This document shows positions 14,600 to 23,390 of a DNA stretch of 64,000 nucleotides, piece after piece. How positions within the stretch are numbered: the stretch's first letter is position 1; each line of letters begins with the position of its first letter. A program made the position numbers and the translations under genes. The notes under the pieces were generated by a model. It was not told where the DNA came from. It saw only the letters and a program-made list of their open reading frames with translations, and ran no database searches. This stretch comes from Candidatus Flavonifractor merdavium (lineage in GTDB: Bacteria; Bacillota; Clostridia; Oscillospirales; Oscillospiraceae), in contig DWXF01000030.1 of the NCBI GenBank assembly GCA_019119335.1, positions 16,148 to 80,147 on the forward strand, written 5' to 3'.

Positions 14600-16414
14600 T
14601 TACTCTTCGTCCAATTTAAGCACAGCCATAAACGCCTCGGTGGGAATCTGCACCGTGCCCAGAGAGCGCATCTTCTTTTTGCCCTCTTTCTGCTTCTCCA
14701 GCAGCTTTTTCTTCCGGGTGATATCGCCGCCGTAGCACTTGGCCAGCACGTCCTTCCGCATGGCCTTGACGGTCTCCCGGGCGATGATTTTGCCGCCGAT
14801 GGCGGCCTGCACCGGTACCTCAAACAGCTGGCGGGGAATGTTTTCCTTCAGCTTCTCGCACAGCTTTCTGGCCCGGGGATAGGCCTTGTCCTTGTGGGCA
14901 ATGAAGGAGAGAGCGTCCACCTGGTCGCCGTTGAGGAGCATATCCACCTTCACCAGTTCGGAGGGCTCGTACCGGTCCATCTCGTAGTCCAGGGAGGCGT
15001 ACCCCTTGGTGCGGGCCTTCAGGGTGTCGAAGAAATCGTAAATGATCTCCCCAAGGGGCATGGAGTAATGCAGCTCCACCAGGTTGGTGTCCAGGTACTG
15101 CATATCCTTGTACTCCCCCCGCCGCTCCTGGCACATGGGCATGATGTTGCCCACATAGTCGGGGGGCGTGACGATGGACACCTTGGCGTAGGGCTCCTCC
15201 GCCATCTGGATCACCGCCGGGTCGGGGTAGTTGTGGGGGTTATCCACCATGACCACGCTGCCGTCGGTCTTGGTGATGCGGTAGATGACGGAGGGCAGGG
15301 TGGTAATGAGATCCAGGTCAAACTCCCGCTCCAGCCGCTCCTGGATGATTTCCATATGGAGCATGCCCAAAAAGCCGCACCGAAAGCCGAAGCCCAGGGC
15401 GGCGGAGGACTCCGGCTCAAAGGACAGGGAGGCGTCATTGAGCTGGAGCTTTTCCAGGGCGTCCCGCAGGTCGGGGTACTTGGAGCCGTCCTCGGTGTAG
15501 ATGCCGCAGTACACCATGGCCCGGGCGGGGCGGTAGCCGGGCAGAGGCTCGGCGGCAGGCTTTTCCGCCCCGGTAATGGTATCGCCCACCTGGGTGTCCT
15601 TTACGTTCTTGATGGAGGCGGTGAAATAGCCCACTTCTCCGGCGATGAGCTCCTTGCAGCTCTCCATGCCCAGGGGCAGCAGATGGCCGCACTCCAGCAC
15701 CTGATAGGTGGCGCCGGAGGCCATCAGCTTCACGCTCATGCCGGCCTTGATGGTGCCCTCCATCACCCGGAAGTAGACGATAACTCCCCGGTAGGCGTCG
15801 TACTGGCTGTCGAAGATCAGGGCCTTCAGGGGAGCCGCCGGGTCCCCCTTGGGGGCGGGGACATTCTTTACAATGTCCTCCAGCACGGCGGGGATGTTGA
15901 TGCCCACCTTGGCGGAGATCTCGGGAGCGTCCTGGGCGGGAATACCGATGATGTTCTCAATCTCGTCCTTTACCCGCTGGGGATCGGCGGCGGGCAGGTC
16001 GATCTTGTTCACTACCGGCAGGATCTCCAGGTCGTGCTCCATAGCCAAGAAGGTATTGGCCAAAGTCTGGGCCTCGATGCCCTGGGCCGCGTCCACCACC
16101 AGGATGGCCCCCTCGCAGGCGGCCAGGGACCGGGACACCTCGTAGTTGAAGTCCACGTGGCCCGGGGTGTCGATGAGATTGAGCTCATAGGTATTGCCGT
16201 CCTCAGCCTGGTAGTTCAGCCTCACCGCCCGGGCCTTGATGGTGATGCCACGCTCCCGCTCCAGGTCCATGTTGTCCAGCAGCTGGGACTCCATCTCCCG
16301 GGCGGTGACGGCGTTGCACAGCTCAATGAGCCGGTCGGACAGGGTGGATTTTCCGTGGTCAATGTGGGCAATAATGGAAAAATTGCGGATTTTGGATTGA
16401 TCGGTCATAGACAA
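14600..16414 (-). CDS. lepA: Elongation factor 4 (LepA)
   Basis: A 604-residue translational GTPase acting on stalled or mistranslocated ribosomes. G1 is '[10 protein letters not shown]', G3 'DTPGHVDF' and G4 'NKIDLPAAD' (NKID). Domains II, III and the LepA-specific C-terminal domain ('[21 protein letters not shown]', core '[12 protein letters not shown]') follow. Length is standard. The last ten codons are AT-richer than the rest and are duplicated 114 bp downstream. No strong RBS-like sequence beyond GGAGG is visible upstream ('CACGGAGG'). Confidence 0.96.
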   Translation of the reverse strand: MSMTDQSKIRNFSIIAHIDHGKSTLSDRLIELCNAVTAREMESQLLDNMDLERERGITIKARAVRLNYQAEDGNTYELNLIDTPGHVDFNYEVSRSLAACEGAILVVDAAQGIEAQTLANTFLAMEHDLEILPVVNKIDLPAADPQRVKDEIENIIGIPAQDAPEISAKVGINIPAVLEDIVKNVPAPKGDPAAPLKALIFDSQYDAYRGVIVYFRVMEGTIKAGMSVKLMASGATYQVLECGHLLPLGMESCKELIAGEVGYFTASIKNVKDTQVGDTITGAEKPAAEPLPGYRPARAMVYCGIYTEDGSKYPDLRDALEKLQLNDASLSFEPESSAALGFGFRCGFLGMLHMEIIQERLEREFDLDLITTLPSVIYRITKTDGSVVMVDNPHNYPDPAVIQMAEEPYAKVSIVTPPDYVGNIMPMCQERRGEYKDMQYLDTNLVELHYSMPLGEIIYDFFDTLKARTKGYASLDYEMDRYEPSELVKVDMLLNGDQVDALSFIAHKDKAYPRARKLCEKLKENIPRQLFEVPVQAAIGGKIIARETVKAMRKDVLAKCYGGDITRKKKLLEKQKEGKKKMRSLGTVQIPTEAFMAVLKLDEE

Positions 16415-16438
16415 AAAACCTCCGTGGTGTAACTGGCG

Positions 16439-17137
16439 TCAGTTTTTCTCGGCGCGGGCCACCCTGCGGCAGTTCACCCGCTCCCCGGTGGTGTGGATGA
16501 TCTGCAGCAGAGACTGGTACAATCCGGGATAGCTCTCCCGCAGGGCATCGTTGTTCATGGGCGGGAAGCTCCCCTTCTCCTTCACGTGGCAGGCCAGGGC
16601 GTCCACATACTCCGCCTCGGTGCAGATCATGTCGGCGAAGGGGATGCCCGCCATGAACTGCCGGGCGGTCACGGAGAAAAAGTCCTCGTTCTGGGTGCCG
16701 TCCGCCCGGTACAGGTGGCGGAACAGCTTGTAGATGGCGGTGCCCAGGTAGTCGGCGGCGGCGTTGATGGCCTCCTTCTTCCCGGTCTTGCCCAGCAGGT
16801 CAAAGAGCACGCCGATGGAGTTCACCAGCAGCTTCTTGTTCAGGGTGGCCAGGATGGAGCCGTGGAGCACGTTGTCCTTCTCGGAGGAGTAATCGTACAG
16901 CTCCTCGGCGGCGATGGTGGTGCCGTCCCGGCTCAGGGTGCGGCCCAGCAGAAAGTCGGCCGACACGTTGTAGTAGTTGCAGGCCTTGACCACAAAGGCC
17001 AGGCCCGGCTCCCGGACGCCATTTTCATAGTGGGAGAGCAGCGCCTGACTGATGCCCAGCTCCTTGGCCGCCGCTCTCTGCGAGATGCCCTTCTCCTGCC
17101 GCAGCAGGGACAGGCAGCGAGGAAAATCAGAACTCAT
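16439..17137 (-). CDS. XRE-family transcriptional regulator
   Basis: A 232-residue protein with an N-terminal Cro/CI-type helix-turn-helix (residues ~6-60: 'LRQEKGISQRAAAKELGISQ', 'LLSHYENGVREPGLAFV'). A ~160-residue C-terminal domain I do not recognise follows, probably helical. The ATG at 17137 with GAGGTG upstream is preferred; the ORF-track N-terminal extension has unlikely composition. It is transcribed divergently from pta across 183 bp, so it could regulate itself or pta. Only 24 bp separate it from lepA, suggesting an XRE-lepA transcript. Confidence 0.8.
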   Translation of the reverse strand: MSSDFPRCLSLLRQEKGISQRAAAKELGISQALLSHYENGVREPGLAFVVKACNYYNVSADFLLGRTLSRDGTTIAAEELYDYSSEKDNVLHGSILATLNKKLLVNSIGVLFDLLGKTGKKEAINAAADYLGTAIYKLFRHLYRADGTQNEDFFSVTARQFMAGIPFADMICTEAEYVDALACHVKEKGSFPPMNNDALRESYPGLYQSLLQIIHTTGERVNCRRVARAEKN

Positions 17138-17229
17138 AACACACCTCATACAAAAACAGTAGGTATAGTATATATGCTTAAATACAAAAAGTAAAGGTGA
17201 TTTTTTCACAATCTTCTGCCTTTTCATCA

Positions 17230-17259
17230 TTGTAGTTTGTAGACTGGTAGGTGTATAAT
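17230..17259 (+). promoter_or_regulatory. pta promoter
   Basis: TTGTAG, 18-bp spacer, TATAAT, 61 bp before the pta start and divergent from the XRE gene. Confidence 0.6.
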
Positions 17260-17320
17260 ATTGTTATCGCCCCAAGAGGGCAAAAAATGACACGTGATTT
17301 TTATATGGAGGATGATACCA

Positions 17321-18304
17321 ATGGCTATTCACATGTTCCAGCAGCTCATTGACTCCCTGAAAAAGAGTCCCAAGAAGATTGTCTTTACCGAGGGCACCGA
17401 CCCCCGGATCCTGGAAGCCAGCGCCCGCCTGCTGGCCGGTACCTGGCTGGCCCCCATCCTGGTGGGCAAGGAGGATGAGGTGAAGGCCGCCGCGGAGGAG
17501 GCCGGCTTCAACATCCGGGGCGCCGAGATCATGGATCCCGAAACCTATCCCGATATGGACAACATGGTGCAGGCCATGGTGGAGCTGCGCCGCGGCAAGA
17601 TGACCGCCGACGAGTGCCGGGCTGCCCTGAAGCACGGCAACTACTTCGGCACCATGCTGGTGAAGATGGGCGTGGCCGACTGCCTGCTGGGCGGCGCCAC
17701 CTACTCCACCGCCGACACCGTCCGTCCCGCCCTGCAGCTCATCAAGACCAAGCCGGGCAACAAGATCGTGTCCTCCTGCTTCATTATGGTCCGTGAGGGC
17801 GTGGGCGACAACACCGTGCTGGCCATGGGCGACTGCGCCATCAACATCGACCCCACCGAGGACGAGCTGGTAGAGATCGGCCTGGAGTGCGCCAAGTGCG
17901 CCCGGACCTTCGGCATCGACCCCAAGGTGGCCTATCTGAGCTACTCCACCCACGGCTCCGGCAAGGGCGACACCGTGGACAAGATGCGCAACGCCTGCGC
18001 CAAGGCCAAGGCCGCCGCTCCCGAGCTGGCCATCGACGGCGAGATGCAGTTTGACGCCGCCGTCTCCCCCTCCGTGGGCCAGCTGAAGTTCCCCGGCTCC
18101 CCGGTGGCGGGCTACGCCAACACCTTTATTTTCCCCAACATCAACGCCGGCAACATCGGCTACAAGATTGCCCAGCGTCTGGGCAACTTCAGCGCCTACG
18201 GCCCCATCCTGCTGGGCCTGAACGCCCCCATCAACGACCTGTCCCGGGGCTGCAACGCCCAGGAGGTCTACTCCATGGCCATCATCACCGCGGCCCTGGC
18301 CTAA
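17321..18304 (+). CDS. pta: Phosphate acetyltransferase
   Basis: A 327-residue Pta, the short single-domain form. It interconverts acetyl-CoA and acetyl phosphate in acetate fermentation. Signatures include 'IVFTEGTDPRILEASARL', 'ADCLLGGATYSTADTVRPAL' and 'NDLSRGCNAQEVYSMAIITA'. The ATG at 17321 with GGAGG at 17307 is preferred over the ORF-track start. No ackA is adjacent. The last 30 coding bases recur exactly 249 bp downstream (18520-18549), and an internal terminator lies between the two copies. Confidence 0.95.
   Translation: MAIHMFQQLIDSLKKSPKKIVFTEGTDPRILEASARLLAGTWLAPILVGKEDEVKAAAEEAGFNIRGAEIMDPETYPDMDNMVQAMVELRRGKMTADECRAALKHGNYFGTMLVKMGVADCLLGGATYSTADTVRPALQLIKTKPGNKIVSSCFIMVREGVGDNTVLAMGDCAINIDPTEDELVEIGLECAKCARTFGIDPKVAYLSYSTHGSGKGDTVDKMRNACAKAKAAAPELAIDGEMQFDAAVSPSVGQLKFPGSPVAGYANTFIFPNINAGNIGYKIAQRLGNFSAYGPILLGLNAPINDLSRGCNAQEVYSMAIITAALA
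18271..18300 (+). repeat. 30-bp direct repeat, copy 1 (pta 3' end)
   Basis: Encodes the last residues of Pta ('SMAIITAAL'). Identical over 30 bp to 18520-18549. In both places it is followed by one base and TAA. Confidence 0.9.
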
Positions 18305-18519
18305 GCAATATCTCAGAAACTGGAGCATCCTCCCCGGGTGCTCCAGTCTTTTTATGGCCAGGGAGGAGACCTCCGCCCCCGCTCCAGCGGGGTCCGGCGC
18401 TATGCGCCGCCAAGCGTTTTGCGCCCTGAGGCGCAAAACCTTGATGCCGGGGCAATTCACTTGCTCCGGCAGAGTTTAATCTTTGGGGCCCCCGCAGACC
18501 GAAGGCCTGCGGGGAACTG
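18301..18519. other. 219-bp hairpin-rich insert between duplicated pta ends
   Basis: Gene-free. It carries a terminator (18319-18353), a CCCCGCTCCAGCGGGG hairpin, a perfect 10-bp-stem hairpin at 18416-18439, a GCCGGGGCAA/TTGCTCCGGC hairpin and a CCCCGCAG/CTGCGGGG hairpin just before the second pta-end copy. The ORF at 18338-18553 is a read-through of this structure and not a gene. Confidence 0.75.
18319..18353 (+). terminator. Terminator directly after pta
   Basis: ACTGGAGCA / TGCTCCAGT stem followed by CTTTTT. It lies inside the insert. Confidence 0.8.
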
Positions 18520-18549
18520 CTCCATGGCCATCATCACCGCGGCCCTGGC
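18520..18549 (+). repeat. 30-bp direct repeat, copy 2 (displaced pta 3' end)
   Basis: Exact copy of 18271-18300, followed by GTAA. The native-looking terminator at 18597-18631 follows it. Confidence 0.9.
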
Positions 18550-18596
18550 GTAAAGCTTGGCGGTAAAAAATCACAGACTGACAACAAAACTGTTAC

Positions 18597-18631
18597 AAAA
18601 TCGGAGCGCCCCTGGCGGGCGCTCCGATTTT
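18597..18631 (+). terminator. Second terminator downstream of pta
   Basis: A 14-bp stem (AAAATCGGAGCGCC / GGCGCTCCGATTTT). It is likely the ancestral pta terminator before the insert arose. Confidence 0.7.
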
Positions 18632-18723
18632 GTCCGCCGTCAATAAAAGAAGGACAAGATAGGGGATTTCCTCGGCGCTTTTCCCGTAAAAAAGCCAAAA
18701 TCCGTATTTTTTACATCTTACCC

Positions 18724-18752
18724 TTGACTTTTGCGGGGAAAGCGTGTATCAT
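18724..18752 (+). promoter_or_regulatory. Promoter of the M23 endopeptidase gene
   Basis: TTGACT, 17-bp spacer, TATCAT. It is followed by tandem TGTAAC motifs at 18759 and 18769, and an inverted TGTTACAA at 18789, in the position of an operator. The ORF-track start at 18724 is this -35 box. Confidence 0.7.
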
Positions 18753-18855
18753 ACGGTTTGTAACAATTTGTAACCATTCTTACCGAACTGTTACAAAGCA
18801 GCCTGCGGGCTGTCACCATATGATACAATTTACAGAATGGGAGGGTATCCCCCAC

Positions 18856-20355
18856 ATGGAATCAATCCTTCATCTGCCCCAATGGGACGGGGCGGGCGTT
18901 CGGGCCAAGCTGGAGCAGCTCCGGCAGCGGTACCGGCTCCAGGAGAAGATGGAGCTGGTGCAGCGGCGGATGGAGCGCATCCAGCACAAGCTGGACGCGG
19001 CCACCGCGGGAGAGCGGCGGCTCATCAGCCCGCTGAACTTCTTCGCCGTCGCCGCGGTGCTGGGCGTGGCCGCCATTGTGGCCACCGTCTACACCCCGGC
19101 CTACGTGGTGGAGCAGAACGGCGTGGTGCTGGGTACGGTGTCCAATCCCCAGGTATTTGAAGATGTGGTGAACCGGGTGGAGGCCCGGGCCAGCGAGATT
19201 CTGGGCTATGAATACACCCTGGAGGGAGAGGTCAACTACGATTTCGCCCTCACCGAGCCGGAGAATCTCACCTCTTCCGCCTATCTGGAGACCTACCTCT
19301 TCGATCAGATCGGCGCGGTGATGAAAAACTACGTGCTGACGGTGGACGGTCAGTTTATCGGCGCCGCTCAGGACCGGGCCGTGCTGGACAGCGTGCTGGA
19401 GCAGGTCAAGGCAGCCTACGTCACCGAGGACACGGTGTCCTCCGAGTTCACCGGCACGGTGTCCATCTCCCATGAGTACACTCCCTCCGACGTAAACCAG
19501 GATCCGGAGGCCATGCTGGCCGCCCTGACCGCCAACACCAACGGCCAGACGGTATACGAGGTGCAGAAGGGCGACACCTTCATGCAGATTGCCCTGGACA
19601 ACGGCATGACGGTGTCCGAGATGGAGGCCCTCAACCCCGATGTGGACATCAACCGCATCTACATCGGTCAGCTGCTCAACGTGAAAGAGGAGATCCCCTT
19701 CCTGTCGGTCAAGACGGTTGACAACGTGACCTACACCGAGTCCATCGCCTGCCCGGTGGTGGAGGTGGAGGACGACACCATGTTCCAGGGCGAGTCCAAG
19801 GTTCTGGACGAGGGCGTCCCCGGCGAGCAGGTGGTCAACGCCAACGTGGCCTATCTCAACGGCGTGGAGCAGGAGCGCACGGTGCTCTCCACCCAGGTGA
19901 CCCGTGAGGCCACCGAAAAGGTCATCGCCGTGGGCACCAAGGTGCGCCCCAGCTGGTATCCCACCGGCAGCTATATCTGGCCGGTGTACGGCACCATCAC
20001 CTCCTCCTTCGGCTACCGCTCCATCTTCGGCTCTTACAGCTACCATGAGGGTCTGGATATCGCCACCTCCTACGGCACCACCATCAAGGCCTCCGACGGC
20101 GGCACGGTGGTATTTGCCGGCGCCGGCACCGGCGGCTACTGGAGCTACGGCAACTACGTGATGATCGACCACGGCAACGGCGTGCGCACCATCTACGCCC
20201 ACTGCTCCAGCGTGCTGGTCTCCGCCGGCGAGCACGTCTATCAGGGGCAGCCCATTGCCCGGGTGGGTTCCACCGGACGCTCCAGCGGCAACCACTGCCA
20301 CTTTGAGATGCAGATCAACGGCACCCCGGTGAATCCCCGGTCCTACCTCAGCTGA
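18856..20355 (+). CDS. Membrane-anchored M23 metallopeptidase with LysM and G5 domains
   Basis: A 499-residue cell-wall enzyme. A cytoplasmic coiled-coil-like N terminus is followed by one transmembrane helix ('FFAVAAVLGVAAIVATVY') at ~57-75. A LysM domain is at ~233-277 ('YEVQKGDTFMQIALDNGMTV'), a G5-type domain at ~310-385 and a C-terminal LytM/M23 peptidase domain. The zinc ligands are visible in 'HEGLDIA' (HxxxD) and 'HCHFEM' (HxH). Predicted to cleave peptidoglycan cross-links. The ATG at 18856 with GGGAGGG is used. A strong hairpin terminator follows. Confidence 0.88.
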   Translation: MESILHLPQWDGAGVRAKLEQLRQRYRLQEKMELVQRRMERIQHKLDAATAGERRLISPLNFFAVAAVLGVAAIVATVYTPAYVVEQNGVVLGTVSNPQVFEDVVNRVEARASEILGYEYTLEGEVNYDFALTEPENLTSSAYLETYLFDQIGAVMKNYVLTVDGQFIGAAQDRAVLDSVLEQVKAAYVTEDTVSSEFTGTVSISHEYTPSDVNQDPEAMLAALTANTNGQTVYEVQKGDTFMQIALDNGMTVSEMEALNPDVDINRIYIGQLLNVKEEIPFLSVKTVDNVTYTESIACPVVEVEDDTMFQGESKVLDEGVPGEQVVNANVAYLNGVEQERTVLSTQVTREATEKVIAVGTKVRPSWYPTGSYIWPVYGTITSSFGYRSIFGSYSYHEGLDIATSYGTTIKASDGGTVVFAGAGTGGYWSYGNYVMIDHGNGVRTIYAHCSSVLVSAGEHVYQGQPIARVGSTGRSSGNHCHFEMQINGTPVNPRSYLS

Positions 20356-20360
20356 ATGAC

Positions 20361-20400
20361 AAAAACGCGGGAGCGACAATAGTCGCTCCCGCGTTTTTTC
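20361..20400. terminator. Terminator between the M23 gene and coaBC
   Basis: ACGCGGGAGCGAC / GTCGCTCCCGCGT stem with TTTTTT on the plus strand and AAAAA before it, so it can act for both convergent genes. Confidence 0.85.
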
Positions 20401-20407
20401 TATGCGC

Positions 20408-21607
20408 TCAGCCCCGGCGGGCCAGGATCCGGTCCAGCAGGACATGGGCGGCCTCCTCCTTGCTCATGAGAGGCAGCTCCACCATGTCGTCCGGGCTGAT
20501 GAGGGTGAGCAGGTTGGTGGCCACTCCAAAGCCCGCCCCCGGCTCCTTCAGGTTGTTGGCGGCAATCAGGTCCAGGTGTTTCTTCTCCAGCTTCCTGCGG
20601 GAGTTTTCCACCATGTCCCGGGTCTCCATGGAAAAGCCGCACAGAAACTGTCCGGGGCGCTTGTGCTCCCCCAGCCAGGCCAGAATATCCCGGGTGCGGG
20701 CCAGAGGGAGGGACAGGTCGGCGTCGGAGCCGCTTTTCTTGATCTTGTCCTCCGCCTGGGCGGCGGGGCGGTAGTCGGCCACGGCGGCGGCCTTGATGAT
20801 GATATCCTGCTCCGCCGCCCGGCTGGTGACCGCCTCAAACATATCCTGAGCGGACAAAATATCCACCGTCTCCACACATACCGGCCGGCTCAGGCTGGTG
20901 GGCCCGGTCACCAGGGTGACTGCCGCCCCCCGGCTGGCGGCGGCCCTGGCGATGGCGTAGCCCATTTTGCCGGTGGAGTGGTTGGTCAGATAGCGCACCG
21001 GGTCCAGGGCCTCCTGGGTGGGTCCAGCGGTGACCAGCACCCGCAGCCCCGTCATGTCCTTCTCATGGCCCACGGCGTACTCCACATAGGCCAGCAGCTC
21101 CTCCGGCTCGGGCATCTTCCCCTTCCCCACCGCGCCGCAGGCCAGTCGGCCGCTGGCAGGCTCAATGATCTGCCAGCCGTATTTGCGCAGAATGTCCAGA
21201 TTGTCCTGGGTCACCGGGTTTTCGTACATTCTGGTGTTCATGGCGGGGGCAGCCAGCTTGGGGCAGTTGCAGGCCAGCACGGTGGTGGTCAGCATGTCGT
21301 CGGCCAGACCGTGGGCCAGCTTGGCCAGCACGTTGGCGGTGGCGGGGGCCACCAGCACCACGTCGGCCTGGTCAGCCAGAGCGATGTGCTCCACCTGGAA
21401 CTGATAGTTGCGATCAAAGGTGTCCACGCTCACCCGATTGCCCGTCAGGGACTCAAAGGTGTGGGGGCCGATAAACTCGGTGGCGTTGCGGGTCATGAGC
21501 ACCTGCACGTTGGCCCCCTGCTTCACCAGGGCGGAGGCCAGAGAGGCGGATTTATAACAGGCAATGCCGCCGGTGACGCACAGCAGCACGGTCTTTCCCT
21601 TCAGCAT
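20408..21607 (-). CDS. coaBC: Bifunctional phosphopantothenoylcysteine decarboxylase / phosphopantothenate-cysteine ligase
   Basis: A 399-residue CoaBC (Dfp). The N-terminal FMN-dependent decarboxylase CoaC has 'VTGGIACYKSASLASAL', the 'GPHTFESL' histidine region and 'APAMNTRMYENP' (substrate-binding PxMN). The C-terminal CoaB ligase has 'VTAGPTQEALDPVRYLTNHS' and 'KAAAVADYRP'. It performs two consecutive steps of CoA synthesis from phosphopantothenate. The ATG at 21607 with AAAGGAG is used. It is divergent from the ECF transporter-coaX operon, forming a CoA block. Confidence 0.95.
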   Translation of the reverse strand: MLKGKTVLLCVTGGIACYKSASLASALVKQGANVQVLMTRNATEFIGPHTFESLTGNRVSVDTFDRNYQFQVEHIALADQADVVLVAPATANVLAKLAHGLADDMLTTTVLACNCPKLAAPAMNTRMYENPVTQDNLDILRKYGWQIIEPASGRLACGAVGKGKMPEPEELLAYVEYAVGHEKDMTGLRVLVTAGPTQEALDPVRYLTNHSTGKMGYAIARAAASRGAAVTLVTGPTSLSRPVCVETVDILSAQDMFEAVTSRAAEQDIIIKAAAVADYRPAAQAEDKIKKSGSDADLSLPLARTRDILAWLGEHKRPGQFLCGFSMETRDMVENSRRKLEKKHLDLIAANNLKEPGAGFGVATNLLTLISPDDMVELPLMSKEEAAHVLLDRILARRG

Positions 21608-21675
21608 AACGCACGCTCCTTTGTCTGTGGTGAGCCCAATTATAGCAGACCCCTCCCCCATTTTCCACATTGGGA

Positions 21676-21704
21676 TTGCATTTTGTGGACAAATTGCGTA
21701 TAAT
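21676..21704 (+). promoter_or_regulatory. Promoter of the ECF transporter-coaX operon
   Basis: TTGCAT, 17-bp spacer, TATAAT. A minus-strand TATAAT at about 21639-21644 could be the coaBC -10 in the same divergent gap. Confidence 0.6.
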
Positions 21705-21836
21705 GGCTTCGGCTGTCCGGGACGGCGGGCCGCTGTACTCCCAGCGAGACGGCAGGCCCATTCTCCGCTCCCAAAAGCCCATTTATTTTGCGCTGTATCC
21801 CGCAAGGACGGGAACGGCAGCAGGAGGTAATTGCAT

Positions 21837-22529
21837 ATGAAAACCGCCCAAACCCGCGCTCAGCGCACCAGGCAGGTGCAGAGCCTGGCCATTCTGGCCA
21901 TGTTCACCGCCATCATTTTCCTGCTCACCTTTACGCCGCTGGGCCTCATTGACCTGCCGGTCATCAAGGCCACCGTGCTTCACGTGCCGGTGATCATCGG
22001 CTCCATTCTGCTGGGTCCCAGGAAGGGCGCGTTTCTTGGAGGCATGTTCGGCCTGTCCAGCCTGATTAAAAATACGCTGGTGCCCGGTCTGTCCTCCTTT
22101 GTTTTTTCTCCCCTGATCCCCGTCCCCGGCCTGGACCGGGGCAGCCTCTGGGCCCTGTTTATCTGCTTCGTGCCCCGGATCCTGGTGGGCGTCTCCCCCT
22201 GGCTGGTGTACGCCCTGTTCAAGCATCTGCCCGGTAAGCGCAACGCCGGGGTGCAGACCGTCTCCCTGGTGATCGCCGCCATTGTGGGGGCCCTCACCAA
22301 CACCGCCCTGGTGATGGGCTCCATCGGCGTTATCTTCACCGAGGCCTATGCCGCCGCCCAGGGCATCCCCGCCGACGCCATCACCGGCTTTATTCTGGGC
22401 ATTGTGGCCGCCAACGGCATCCCCGAGGCCATTGTGGCCGCCGTGGTCACCCCCGCCGTGTGCGTGCCCCTGATCCACGCCCTGAAGCTGGAGAAAGCCC
22501 CCGCCGCCACGGCGGAGCAGCCCGCCTGA
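21837..22529 (+). CDS. ECF transporter S component, probably for pantothenate
   Basis: A 230-residue integral membrane protein with about six helices. 'LAILAMFTAIIFLLTFTPLGLI' near the N terminus (core 'AMFTAIIFLLTFTPLG') and 'GPRKGAFLGGMFGLSSLI' are typical of ECF substrate-binding subunits. Context between coaBC and coaX (1 bp upstream of the latter) points to pantothenate or another CoA precursor. The energising EcfA/EcfT module is not in the window and is probably shared. AGGAGG lies 9 bp before the ATG at 21837. Confidence 0.85.
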   Translation: MKTAQTRAQRTRQVQSLAILAMFTAIIFLLTFTPLGLIDLPVIKATVLHVPVIIGSILLGPRKGAFLGGMFGLSSLIKNTLVPGLSSFVFSPLIPVPGLDRGSLWALFICFVPRILVGVSPWLVYALFKHLPGKRNAGVQTVSLVIAAIVGALTNTALVMGSIGVIFTEAYAAAQGIPADAITGFILGIVAANGIPEAIVAAVVTPAVCVPLIHALKLEKAPAATAEQPA

Positions 22530-22530
22530 C

Positions 22531-23283
22531 ATGCTGCTTACCGTTGACATCGGCAACACCACCGTGGCCGTGGCCGCCTTTGCGGGGGAGCGGCTGGCCT
22601 TTCTCCGCCGCCTGCCCTCCGACACCGCCCTGGACGGCCCCGGCTGGCAAACGGCTCTGAAGGAGCTGCTGGCGGGCACGGGGCCGGTCCGGGGGTGCGC
22701 GCTGGCCTCGGTGGTGCCCGATCTGACCCCAAGGGTGGCCCAGGCCATCACCGCCGTGACGGGCGTGCCGGTGCTGACGGTGGATCAGCACACCCCCACC
22801 GGTCTGCCTCTGGGGAACTACGACGCCAAAAACCTGGGCATGGACCGGGTGGTGGACTGCGTGGCCGCCCTGAGCCGGTATGCCCCGCCCCTGGCGGTAT
22901 TTGACATGGGCACTGCCACCACCCTGTCGGTGGTGGGGGCGGACGGAATCTTTCTGGGAGGCATGATCCTTCCCGGCCTGTCCCTGTCCCTCAACGCCCT
23001 CAGCGCCAGGGCCGCCCAGCTGCCCCCCATCACCCTCTCCCCGCCGGAGGGCCTCATCGGCACCAACACCGAGCGCTGCATGCGCTACGGGGCCCTGTAC
23101 GGGGCCGCCGGAGCCATCGAGGGCATTGTGACCCGGCTGGAGGATCAGCTGGGGCCGCTGACGGTGGTACTCACCGGGGGCAACAGCGCCTATGTGCGCC
23201 CCCTCCTCCGCTGCCCCACCGCCTGGGAGCCCAATCTCACCTTCCTGGGCCTGCGGGAGCTGTGGCTGCGGCAGTACGGATGA
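22531..23283 (+). CDS. coaX: Type III pantothenate kinase
   Basis: A 250-residue CoaX that phosphorylates pantothenate, the first committed step of CoA synthesis. Signatures are the ASKHA phosphate-binding 'LLTVDIGNTTVAV' at the N terminus, 'GMDRVVDCVAAL', 'VFDMGTATTLSVV' and 'TGGNSAYV'. Type III kinases are not feedback-inhibited by CoA and need a monovalent cation. It starts 1 bp after the ECF S component and ends at a strong terminator. Confidence 0.95.
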   Translation: MLLTVDIGNTTVAVAAFAGERLAFLRRLPSDTALDGPGWQTALKELLAGTGPVRGCALASVVPDLTPRVAQAITAVTGVPVLTVDQHTPTGLPLGNYDAKNLGMDRVVDCVAALSRYAPPLAVFDMGTATTLSVVGADGIFLGGMILPGLSLSLNALSARAAQLPPITLSPPEGLIGTNTERCMRYGALYGAAGAIEGIVTRLEDQLGPLTVVLTGGNSAYVRPLLRCPTAWEPNLTFLGLRELWLRQYG

Positions 23284-23284
23284 T

Positions 23285-23326
23285 AAAAACCGCCTTTGGC
23301 ATTGCGCCAAAGGCGGTTTTCTTTTC
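23285..23326 (+). terminator. Terminator after coaX
   Basis: AACCGCCTTTGG / CCAAAGGCGGTT stem followed by TTCTTTTCC. Confidence 0.85.
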
Positions 23327-23327
23327 C

Positions 23328-23356
23328 TTGCCATACGAAGTAAAATATCCTATACT
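23328..23356 (+). promoter_or_regulatory. Promoter of the SLH-transglutaminase gene
   Basis: TTGCCA, 17-bp spacer, TATACT. It begins inside the T tract of the coaX terminator. Confidence 0.65.
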
Positions 23357-23390
23357 GTATGCTGAGAGAAAAGCTGCAAGGAGGAACAAT

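Noticed and set aside
18338-18553. 71-aa plus-strand ORF ending in 'SMAIITAALA'
   Set aside because: It reads through the insert hairpins into the displaced pta tail; there is no RBS and the N-terminal composition is random. It is the by-product of the duplicated pta end.
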